Source: Fimenecus sp052273625
Lineage (GTDB): Bacteria; Bacillota; Clostridia; Oscillospirales; Acutalibacteraceae
DNA length: 64,000 nucleotides
NCBI GenBank assembly: GCA_052273625.1
Contig: DAVZHW010000004.1
Span: 1-64,000 of the forward strand
Direction: 5' to 3'
In this document: piece by piece, positions 8,716 through 15,327 of the stretch
Layout: every line of letters starts with the position of its first letter
Position numbering within the stretch: the first letter of the stretch is position 1
The notes under the pieces: generated by a model
Told to the model about the DNA's origin: nothing
Databases searched by the model: none
What the model saw: only the letters and a program-made list of their open reading frames with translations
Position numbers and translations under genes: made by a program

Positions 8716-9710
8716 TATCGAACACCTCCCTTTTTAGATAACGGGATTTCAGGCTTTTTGTGAGATTTGAGCTGTATTGCCCACTTTCCGGCTTCTTTAA
8801 TTTCTGCTCCTGTGACTTTGCGAAGTGATTGATTTCTTTGGTTTACAACTTCGTAAAGGTGTGTATCCCGCAAATCTATTCTAACAGATTTACCGCCGTC
8901 GGCGTCCATTGACACAACATCTTTTTTAGGAACGATTAACCGTTCCTGCTTCATAGTACCGGGGATAGTTAAGACAACTTTGTCCGGTGCTTCTGAAACA
9001 AGTAAGGTTGCCTTGTTTGCTGATATAGGAATTAAGCGACCATCTCTGCGAGCATTAACCAAATATGCCTCCTCCAAGTTCGGAGTAATTCCTGCCTTGT
9101 CATCAAAAGTCATATCGAAAGGACTTGATTCGGTTGAGTTCGGCTCCAATCGAAGAGAACGGTCGATTGGAGCTTGCGTGGGGTTTTCTTGCTCATTAAC
9201 GATTGCACCGTCCTCCGAAATTTTAATATCAACACCTTTTGCGTTGCCCTCTGTCATTGCCTGTTCATATGCTTCAGGGGACAATTCGTTAATTGTAAGG
9301 TCATAAGGTTTCACGCTTGCAATTCCAAGACTTTCAGCTAAGCGAACAAAACGGTCTGCGTCATCTCTGCGAACAGATATTTCAACACGTCCTTCGTTCT
9401 TCATCTCTTTGGTGGTTTTGTATTGCATATATGGAATATGTAATCGCTTTAATTCCGGCTTTAACCTATCTAAATCGGTTTTAGATAATGGAAAGACCGA
9501 GCTGCTGACAAAATTGTCAAGAAAAGCTCGTGTCTTAATCTTACCGCCGAGCTTCTGTTTGCCTTGCTTGCGGTCGTAAAGTGTTCGCACCCCCGCAAAA
9601 AATAGAGCAAGTCCTTTCGAGGCTGCTTCTCCTGTAAATCTAAAACAATATTGAATACCTTCCATCGTCATTCTAACGAGAATATCGGTTGCTTCAGCTT
9701 CTGCTGACAT
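8715..9710 (-). CDS. PcfB-family (DUF3801) conjugation accessory protein
   Basis: About 331 residues. The first ~135 residues (GEAASKGLALFFAG, then a small alpha/beta domain ending near SVRRDDADRFVRLAE) match PcfB/DUF3801, a family that in pCF10-type systems helps recruit the processing complex to the coupling protein. The C-terminal half is a separate, less familiar domain with conserved strands (RIDLRDTHLYEVV). Three in-frame ATGs lie at 9728, 9719 and 9716. I prefer ATG at 9710 (MSAEAEATD), which has AAAGGA 9 bases upstream. Its start overlaps the relaxase end by 17 bases. Order relaxase-PcfB-VirD4 is as expected. Confidence 0.8.
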   Translation of the reverse strand: MSAEAEATDILVRMTMEGIQYCFRFTGEAASKGLALFFAGVRTLYDRKQGKQKLGGKIKTRAFLDNFVSSSVFPLSKTDLDRLKPELKRLHIPYMQYKTTKEMKNEGRVEISVRRDDADRFVRLAESLGIASVKPYDLTINELSPEAYEQAMTEGNAKGVDIKISEDGAIVNEQENPTQAPIDRSLRLEPNSTESSPFDMTFDDKAGITPNLEEAYLVNARRDGRLIPISANKATLLVSEAPDKVVLTIPGTMKQERLIVPKKDVVSMDADGGKSVRIDLRDTHLYEVVNQRNQSLRKVTGAEIKEAGKWAIQLKSHKKPEIPLSKKGGVR

Positions 9711-11049
9711 TATCATCATTCCTTTCATTTTTTTGTGTTTTTTCGGTGTTGTTATCTTGCGATTTTACATTTTCGTTTTTAATCACCTCACTCTGTTCTA
9801 CGCTTATCTCTCTGTTTGTTTCGCTGACACGAGCTGAACGCTCATATATCCGTTCACAAGAACGCATTTGATTGCCTAACCGCTTTATCAATGAATTGAG
9901 TTCTGTTATTTGTGATTGAATGGATTTTGCTACATCTACGGAGTCACAGTAAGTAAGTTCTTTACGGAGGCTCAAACGCTTCACACATAACTTGTGCCGT
10001 TTTTCGTCAAGCTGATAATACAAATTGAACAACTGTTCAACCGTATCAATTTTTGAGTCGAACAACAAAGTAGCGTCTTCGGTAAATTCCTTAAACAGTT
10101 TGGTATCGTGGCGAGCTTGTATCGGCACATTGCTATAAGTAGAAGAATTTAGTAGTTTTTTTAAGCGATACAGGTATACATAATAAAGTCCACGCAATTT
10201 CCCTTGCGACCTAATGGGAAATTGTGATTTTAAGCGATAAGCCTTCACTCTAACACGGAATGGCTTGGACTTGGACTCTTTAGCAAGTCGTCTGTCCGAA
10301 TACATAATTCGCTCTGCAATATCTTCTTCTGTATAGCCATTGCCGAGTTTGTATAATCGGAAATTCACTTTTGCACCCGGTGGAGATAAACTTAAGTATT
10401 TACCACGGCGGTTCACAGTATAACCATTGCTTTCCAATTCGTTGAGTAATTCCTTGAATGTGGTAACTCGGGGTATCAGTTCATCTATATCGTGACGAAT
10501 CATTCCACGCCACGTAAATCCACCGTTGTGAGCGATAACCCACTCAGCATAAGATTTTCCGCTGTTGGTCGGCGCTTCGATAACAGACAGATTATGAACT
10601 TTGCAAATACGGTCGTTTTCTTCTCTCATCCGTCTGATGAAATCGTGGTCAGTTTGAAGTTTTTTACCGTCCATCGAGTTTACTGCATTAACCACAAAAT
10701 GATTATGCAAATGAGCCTTATCTAAGTGCGTCCCAAAAACAACTTGAAATCCATCGTTTCCAAACAACGCTTCAGCGAGTTCTTTACCGCATAACGCTGC
10801 TTCTTCGGGGGTGGTCTCTCCCGGCTTGAAACTCTGAATGAAATGATACGCATAATTTCCGGAGGTTTTATCCCAACGGTCTCGGACAGCTCTGAATTGG
10901 TTTGCTGCACCGACAAGCGAACAGTTGCAGGAGTCAGCATACAGGCTTTCTTCATCAGTCGTTTTTTCCGGATTAAGAACATAACGGATTAACTTGGTTA
11001 CAGCTGCGTGTGTTTTGGGTGGCTTGGGTAGTCTCTTCGTCGTTGCCAA
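9694..11049 (-). CDS. MOB-P type relaxase (VirD2-like)
   Basis: This enzyme nicks the element at oriT and leads the strand into the recipient. The N-terminal domain has a likely catalytic Tyr23 (RYVLNPEKT) and the metal-binding three-His motif HLDKAHLHNH near residues 107-116, both typical of Pfam Relaxase. The C-terminal half (about 230-450) is basic and helical. 451 residues is normal for the family. The start is TTG at 11049 with GGATGTGA upstream, 7 bases after the MobC stop. With MobC, a ribbon-helix-helix protein and the inverted repeats at 11,699-11,757 it makes a complete mobilisation module. Confidence 0.92.
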   Translation of the reverse strand: MATTKRLPKPPKTHAAVTKLIRYVLNPEKTTDEESLYADSCNCSLVGAANQFRAVRDRWDKTSGNYAYHFIQSFKPGETTPEEAALCGKELAEALFGNDGFQVVFGTHLDKAHLHNHFVVNAVNSMDGKKLQTDHDFIRRMREENDRICKVHNLSVIEAPTNSGKSYAEWVIAHNGGFTWRGMIRHDIDELIPRVTTFKELLNELESNGYTVNRRGKYLSLSPPGAKVNFRLYKLGNGYTEEDIAERIMYSDRRLAKESKSKPFRVRVKAYRLKSQFPIRSQGKLRGLYYVYLYRLKKLLNSSTYSNVPIQARHDTKLFKEFTEDATLLFDSKIDTVEQLFNLYYQLDEKRHKLCVKRLSLRKELTYCDSVDVAKSIQSQITELNSLIKRLGNQMRSCERIYERSARVSETNREISVEQSEVIKNENVKSQDNNTEKTQKNERNDDNVSRS

Positions 11050-11055
11050 ACAAAA

Positions 11056-11376
11056 TCACATCCTATCCAAAAACACTTGCATTGTTTCATCAAATTTATT
11101 AACCGCATCATAAAACCTTTCTACATTGATGACATTCATTGAATGAGCTCGGCGTGAGATTTGGTTGAGATTGTTACCGATAGCGTAAAGTTGTGCAAGA
11201 ACATCTTTTTCATATTGACCGACCTCTTTGGTTTTTGGAATTTTATCTGCAATCAATTTACGCAAATACGCTTCTTTTGATAGACCGGACCTTTCCAAGT
11301 TGTATAGAAAATAATCATACTCATCATCATTAAGTCGAACCTGTATTCGGTTTGTTCGTTTCCTATGCTCATTCAT
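11056..11376 (-). CDS. MobC-family relaxosome protein
   Basis: A DNA-binding accessory that helps the relaxase at oriT. An N-terminal ribbon-helix-helix region (NRIQVRLNDDEYDYF, then GLSKEAYLRKLI) leads into the MobC helix (QLYAIGNNLNQISRRAH). An upstream ATG at 11421 would lengthen the overlap with the preceding gene to 53 bases. I prefer ATG at 11376 (MNEHRKRTNR), which has GGCGGTG upstream, leaves an 8-base overlap and gives 106 residues, close to the family norm. It lies directly ahead of the relaxase. Confidence 0.87.
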   Translation of the reverse strand: MNEHRKRTNRIQVRLNDDEYDYFLYNLERSGLSKEAYLRKLIADKIPKTKEVGQYEKDVLAQLYAIGNNLNQISRRAHSMNVINVERFYDAVNKFDETMQVFLDRM

Positions 11377-11578
11377 TTTTTGCACCGCCATTCTGTTTGG
11401 AATAAAATCTCTGAAGTTCACGAACTTCTTTTGGGTCTGATGCCCTCGCTATAATCCTCAACCCTAAACGAAGAATTTCAGCACGTGATAAGCCTGCTTG
11501 CTCTGCGACATAAGTCAGTAGCCCTGACTCGTAGGGCGATAAGCGTATAAGCAGTTGATTTGTTTTGTTTTCACGCAT
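11369..11578 (-). CDS. Small ribbon-helix-helix DNA-binding protein
   Basis: 69 residues with a basic strand (NQLLIRLSPYESGLL) followed by two helices (AEQAGLSRAEILRLGLRIIA), the CopG/Arc-like fold. It is the first gene after the likely oriT, with AGGAGG 7 bases before its ATG, and overlaps mobC. It probably binds oriT or the mobilisation promoter as a relaxosome accessory or repressor. That role is inferred from position. Confidence 0.7.
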   Translation of the reverse strand: MRENKTNQLLIRLSPYESGLLTYVAEQAGLSRAEILRLGLRIIARASDPKEVRELQRFYSKQNGGAKNE

Positions 11579-11695
11579 TTTTTCACCTCCTGCTGAAGCT
11601 TCAAATACTCAAATGATAATCCGCAAAATTTCGGTCGAAGAAGAAAACTCTATAAATATGAAATTCTCCTTGTTCGATTTCTTGTGGAAGGCGTG

Positions 11696-11757
11696 GCAAG
11701 CAAGGGATTTGGGTGACCAACCCAAATCCCGCTTGTCAGGGAGTACCCTGAAACCCC
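11696..11757. other. Likely origin of transfer (oriT)
   Basis: A perfect 11-base inverted repeat GGGATTTGGGT/ACCCAAATCCC (11704-11714 and 11720-11730, 5-base centre) extends through CAAGC/GCTTG with a 2-base bulge. A second short repeat CAGGG-AGTA-CCCTG and the tract GAAACCCC follow. It sits about 120 bases ahead of the ribbon-helix-helix, mobC and relaxase genes, where oriT of MOB-P elements usually lies. From memory, very similar sequence occurs at this place in related ICEs. The nick site is not assigned. Confidence 0.6.
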
Positions 11758-11780
11758 ATATAAAATATAAAATACAGCAC

Positions 11781-12902
11781 CTAAACTTCCGGAAAAGAAA
11801 GAGACTTTTTCCCACTTCTATCCGTCATTCTATACTGATTTTTGTGTGAAAAACCCTCAAAACGTGTTGTTGTTTTGAGGATTTTATCGCCGAATATTTG
11901 CTGCGTATCGACAAGTCGAGACTGTGGAACACATATTTTACACACACCGTTTTTGTAAAAAGTAGAGTGGGGAATACCTCGCAAACGACTGTTGCAAGGG
12001 GTATATTTTATGATGTAATCATCATAAGTAACCTCTATACAGTTGACCGTTTCGCCTCTTACTTTTGCCCACTTGCATAGCTCATAATAACGCAAATTTG
12101 ATGTTTGAAACTGTATGCTACCATCTAAAATACCCTGCAAATCTTTAGTCGGATTTAAGTTAAACAGCGGTACTTTCAACAAAGAAACATCATCAACGGC
12201 ACGTCGTAAGAGTACGCATTTCTCGTTCAAATCGGCAGCTTTTTGCAAGTTATCATCACAGGTTACGACCACTGTTCTTGCAAAGTCCTCGTCTCCAATT
12301 TGCCTAAAAAGACGATAGTCTATCAACAATCCCGAATAATAATCGTCCCTATCTTTTAGCATCGGATACCAAACTCTTTGTTTTAATATGTTGTGATAAC
12401 CTACCGTATCAGCGTTTCTAAAGTCATTAAAAGGAATGCTGTATTTGTTTTCAAAGGCTGTTATTTGCTCCGGTTTGTCAATATACAAAGAAATGTCAGC
12501 AAATAAATCCGGCTGTTCTCCCGACTCTAAAACGCTGATGTTTAGGTTCTTACTTGTTCTATCTGCTTGAATTCCGAGCCTTCCCCATTCATAATTCCAC
12601 AATGTTTTATTATCTCTTTGTCGATGTTTACGCTCGATATTGTACCATTTAGAAAGCTTGTTCATTGCTGTTTTTCTATCGCAATCTTCCATTGTTTGCA
12701 CAAGTGTTATTGTGTCTCCTCCGACAGAACCGCCAAAATCATACCAAGTATTATTGGGGTAAATACAGCAAGAAGCAGTACGCTCCGAGCGTATTTTGCA
12801 ATATGATTTTTCGCCGTGTTGGTTTACGGCTATGCCGTAAATGTCTCGAAGTATCTCTGTAATAGGTAATTGCTTTAATTGTTGTATAAAATCGTCACGC
12901 AT
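11781..12902 (-). CDS. CHC2 zinc-finger-like (primase N-domain) protein
   Basis: About 373 residues. The first ~100 residues resemble the DnaG-type CHC2 zinc-binding domain: helix PITEILRDIYGI, then Cys-containing SYCKIRSERTASCC and WYDFGGSVGGDTITLV, where WYDFGG.GGD matches the domain's end. The usual third ligand region is altered, so metal binding is uncertain. The middle and C-terminal parts are not recognised. No TOPRIM motif is clear. ICE proteins of this class are thought to act in priming or replication of transferred DNA. ATG at 12902 is preferred over GTG at 12911 because AAAAGGAG lies 8 bases upstream of it. A terminator-like hairpin lies inside the last 35 codons. Confidence 0.6.
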   Translation of the reverse strand: MRDDFIQQLKQLPITEILRDIYGIAVNQHGEKSYCKIRSERTASCCIYPNNTWYDFGGSVGGDTITLVQTMEDCDRKTAMNKLSKWYNIERKHRQRDNKTLWNYEWGRLGIQADRTSKNLNISVLESGEQPDLFADISLYIDKPEQITAFENKYSIPFNDFRNADTVGYHNILKQRVWYPMLKDRDDYYSGLLIDYRLFRQIGDEDFARTVVVTCDDNLQKAADLNEKCVLLRRAVDDVSLLKVPLFNLNPTKDLQGILDGSIQFQTSNLRYYELCKWAKVRGETVNCIEVTYDDYIIKYTPCNSRLRGIPHSTFYKNGVCKICVPQSRLVDTQQIFGDKILKTTTRFEGFSHKNQYRMTDRSGKKSLSFPEV

Positions 12903-12911
12903 ATATTCCAC

Positions 12912-13162
12912 TCCTTTTCATATGATTTTTGTTGCTGAAACAGGTCTAACAAAAAGATAAAAGTAAGTATAAAAAAAGAGAAGCTCTTCAAGAACTTCTC
13001 TTTATTGTTACATATTCTGTTTTCCCTGATTAAAGTGATAACGGCGGCTCTCTGTGGCGAATAGGATTTAATCCATCCATACATTTATCATTTGAAGAAT
13101 TCCTATCGGCTATATAGCCTCGATTTTGAGAAAAAATTCATAAGAAAGATAATTGTTGCCCA
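12912..13162. other. Non-coding stretch between CHC2 and DUF3846 genes
   Basis: A terminator lies at 12971-13003. The rest (13010-13160) holds only short frames. One minus-strand frame without a start codon ends MDGLNPIRHREPPLSL and may be the remnant of a lost ICE gene. I see no convincing promoter for the CHC2 gene here. Confidence 0.3.
12971..13003 (-). terminator. Rho-independent terminator
   Basis: Stem AAGAGAAG (12976-12983) with CTTCTCTT (12995-13002), which on the minus strand runs into seven T. It lies after the DUF4314/DUF3846 gene and before the CHC2 gene. Confidence 0.75.
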
Positions 13163-13768
13163 TTATCTTTCCATATCCTTCGATACAGGCTTATATGCTT
13201 TTGCTTCTATGCCATTTTCCGTATGATAAAATCGTTCGGGATATTTGAAATTCTCCAAGTATTTATTAGCCAACTCCTCGGGCATATTCTGAAAGTTTTC
13301 TGCCTCGGCAGGTGCGTAGGCAATGAAAAACTTGCCGACAATAATGTCAAGAATTTCTTTATCTTTTCCGTAAACAGCCCTGTTAAGAGGAAGTCCGTTT
13401 ACCTTGCCTTCCTCATTGCAAACAATAGCAACTTCGTCATCAAAGGGCATATATTCCTCGATATATCCGTCAACAGTCTCTTGCATCGCTTCAAGAGTAT
13501 CTTCGATTTCAACAAGCTTTGGATACTTGCCCGGCTCTACGAGAACAACAGAAATCTTTTCTTTCGGCTCAATCTTTTTGAAGGTATCCACTTCAACATT
13601 AAGAGCAAGAGAACTCCCGTTTTCCCACCTCATATGAATTTGACCTGCATCATCCACGTGCGTTACAGTTCCTTTCAACCCATAAGGCATTTGACTTTCG
13701 CCTTGCATTTCTTGGAGGATAATCTTTGTTCCCTCCGGATACATTTCTCTTAATTTTTCTACATTCAT
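13163..13768 (-). CDS. DUF4314-DUF3846 domain protein
   Basis: 201 residues in two parts. Residues 1-68 form a small beta-rich domain (GTKIILQEM..., GLKGTVTHVDDAGQIHMRWENG) like DUF4314. Residues ~72-190 match DUF3846 (VEPGKYPKLVEIEDTLEAMQ, then DDEVAIVCNEEGK and LPLNRAV). Both are common in ICEs and phages of Firmicutes and have no settled function. AAGGAG is 9 bases before the ATG. It sits downstream of the HTH-kinase gene, separated from it by a terminator, and is the only gene between two terminators. Confidence 0.75.
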   Translation of the reverse strand: MNVEKLREMYPEGTKIILQEMQGESQMPYGLKGTVTHVDDAGQIHMRWENGSSLALNVEVDTFKKIEPKEKISVVLVEPGKYPKLVEIEDTLEAMQETVDGYIEEYMPFDDEVAIVCNEEGKVNGLPLNRAVYGKDKEILDIIVGKFFIAYAPAEAENFQNMPEELANKYLENFKYPERFYHTENGIEAKAYKPVSKDMER

Positions 13769-13789
13769 CTTTCAAAACTCCTTTTTTGA

Positions 13790-13838
13790 AACAGAAAAAG
13801 TCGCCTGATTTTATTTAGAAAACCAAGCGACTTAAAAA
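13790..13838 (-). terminator. Terminator after the HTH-kinase gene
   Basis: Stem AAGTCGC (13798-13804) with GCGACTT (13827-13833), with A-rich sequence on both sides giving a T-rich tail on either strand. It lies just beyond the kinase stop at 13850 and ahead of the DUF3846 gene. Confidence 0.7.
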
Positions 13839-13849
13839 TGTTTTACCTA

Positions 13850-15262
13850 TTATCTTGTGGGTTCGTCCTTTTGTTTTGTCTTTCTTCGGGACGGAAGTGC
13901 AAGCAGCTCTCTCACTCGTTCATTGACTTGCTTTTCAATCGCAGCAAGTCTTTCTTCGGGAAGATTAAGTGACGGATGACGCTTGAACTTGAAACCTATC
14001 AATCTGCGAAGCTGTGATTTTTGTTTCGCACCCATAACTTCCTTGCAGATTTCTTCATAGGAAATTCTGTATGGATTGGAACGGGTTTTTGCATACTCTT
14101 CCAAATTTTTGAAATCGTTAGGCATTGCAAAGTTGAACAATGACAAACCGTTATCAAATATCGGGGCGGGAGAAATAATCTGTCCCGTATGATTATCACG
14201 TAGTACGCCGAAATTTCCGAAGTGCCTATCTTCGTTGTATATTACGGAGTCAAACACAAGCATACTACAAAGCTGCTCATAAAAATCTGTTCCCAAAGAA
14301 GCGTAATAGTCTATACAATCCTTCAACGTACTCTTATCGAGAATTCTTCCGATGGGAACAAAAGCAGTATCAATATTTGTGAAAAGTCTGCACTTTGAAG
14401 CAAGGATACCTTTCCAATTTTCCAAATCGTATTTCACACAAGGCAATCCCATTACTTCGGCAATCTGGCAGGCATAATACTCGCTGTATGGTTCATTTCC
14501 GGTGTTGGCTGCACCCTCCGTTCCGCCCTTGTAAAGGCAAATTACGTCGTTATCTACAAACCGCCAAGCTTTTCTCAGCATACCGTTTGTGGTAAGCTCA
14601 GGCGAAGTTGAAAATGCTTCGTTGCTTCCGCCTACTCCCGTATAAGCAACCAAAGATAAAGCTTCTGAAAAACGGTTTTCATAAAGATTATAGTCGGCAA
14701 ACTCGCCTTTGAAATCAACAGGCACCACCCAATAACTATCATTTAATGATAAGCCCATACAAACATCGATAATACCTTTGGTGTTATTTACGCTGAGACC
14801 TAAAGTTTTCAATATTTCATCTACAAACTGTCGGTTTTTCGGAATAACTCTTTTTTCGAGCCATTTGACAATTCCTTCATTTGTAAGCTCTAAATCAAGA
14901 GGAAAGAGTTTTGCCTTTTGCGTGTCGGAATAAAGAATATTCGCCTGTAAGCCTTCGAGTCCTTTTTCTTCAAGAGAAAAGGTAATTAAATTCTCGTCAT
15001 ACAGGCGAAGGCTGTAAACATTCGTCATAGGTTTACTCCTTTCTTCAAGTATAATGCTGATGTCTTTTCCAAGTGCTTCAGCAATACGTAACATCATATC
15101 AAGGGAAAGGTTTTGTGTTCCGCTTTCAATACGACAGATGTTAGAACGCTGCGTACCGATAAGTTTTGCAAGTTGTTCTTGTGTCAATCCATTTTCAAGC
15201 CTTGCCTGCGTTAGTTTTTGAATAATACTTTGTCTTAAAACCAGCATTTCTTTATCTGTCAT
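13850..15262 (-). CDS. XRE-HTH / HipA-like kinase fusion protein
   Basis: 470 residues joining an antitoxin-like and a toxin-like domain. Residues ~10-70 are an XRE helix-turn-helix (GLTQEQLAKLIGTQRSNICRIE). Residues ~80-455 resemble a HipA-type Ser/Thr kinase: a possible ATP-binding Lys in CLYKGG (246), the catalytic motif DRHFGN (345-350) and the metal-binding IFDNG (368-372). HipBA systems phosphorylate translation factors and autorepress through HipB. Met79, exactly between the domains, has its own AAAGGAG 7 bases upstream in frame, so a free kinase of 392 residues could be made too. The promoter holds a perfect palindrome. Whether it acts as a toxin-antitoxin pair or as a regulator of the element is unknown. 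Confidence 0.8.
   Translation of the reverse strand: MTDKEMLVLRQSIIQKLTQARLENGLTQEQLAKLIGTQRSNICRIESGTQNLSLDMMLRIAEALGKDISIILEERSKPMTNVYSLRLYDENLITFSLEEKGLEGLQANILYSDTQKAKLFPLDLELTNEGIVKWLEKRVIPKNRQFVDEILKTLGLSVNNTKGIIDVCMGLSLNDSYWVVPVDFKGEFADYNLYENRFSEALSLVAYTGVGGSNEAFSTSPELTTNGMLRKAWRFVDNDVICLYKGGTEGAANTGNEPYSEYYACQIAEVMGLPCVKYDLENWKGILASKCRLFTNIDTAFVPIGRILDKSTLKDCIDYYASLGTDFYEQLCSMLVFDSVIYNEDRHFGNFGVLRDNHTGQIISPAPIFDNGLSLFNFAMPNDFKNLEEYAKTRSNPYRISYEEICKEVMGAKQKSQLRRLIGFKFKRHPSLNLPEERLAAIEKQVNERVRELLALPSRRKTKQKDEPTR
15029..15043 (-). promoter_or_regulatory. Internal in-frame ribosome binding site for the kinase domain
   Basis: On the minus strand GAAAGGAG is followed by TAAACCT and ATG at 15028, in frame as codon 79 of the fusion. 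Spacing is 7 bases. The start would give a protein beginning MTNVYSLRLYDE, just the kinase portion. Such a strong site exactly at the domain junction is unlikely to be chance. Confidence 0.6.
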
Positions 15263-15289
15263 AAAGCTTCATCCCTTTCCCTTTCTGCT

Positions 15290-15318
15290 ATGTTATCATA
15301 TATGATAACTGATGTCAA
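15290..15318 (-). promoter_or_regulatory. Promoter of the HTH-kinase gene
   Basis: Minus-strand -35 TTGACA (15313-15318), 17-base spacer, -10 TAACAT (15290-15295), 28 bases upstream of the ATG. The whole spacer and part of the -10 are taken up by the 18-base palindrome. Confidence 0.75.
15292..15309. promoter_or_regulatory. Perfect 18-base palindromic operator
   Basis: GTTATCATATATGATAAC reads the same on both strands and lies between the -35 and -10 of the HTH-kinase promoter. Bound protein would block RNA polymerase. The obvious candidate is the HTH domain of the protein itself, by analogy with HipB autoregulation. Confidence 0.75.
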
Positions 15319-15327
15319 TAGACTTTG

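Noticed and set aside
11609..11815. 68-codon minus-strand frame across the oriT region
   Set aside because: It reads through the inverted repeats, has no ribosome site and looks like translated non-coding DNA; the region is better explained as oriT.
12875..13084. 69-codon minus-strand frame upstream of the CHC2 gene
   Set aside because: It crosses a terminator hairpin and overlaps the CHC2 start. Another frame here (ending MDGLNPIRHREPPLSL) may be a gene remnant but has no start codon.
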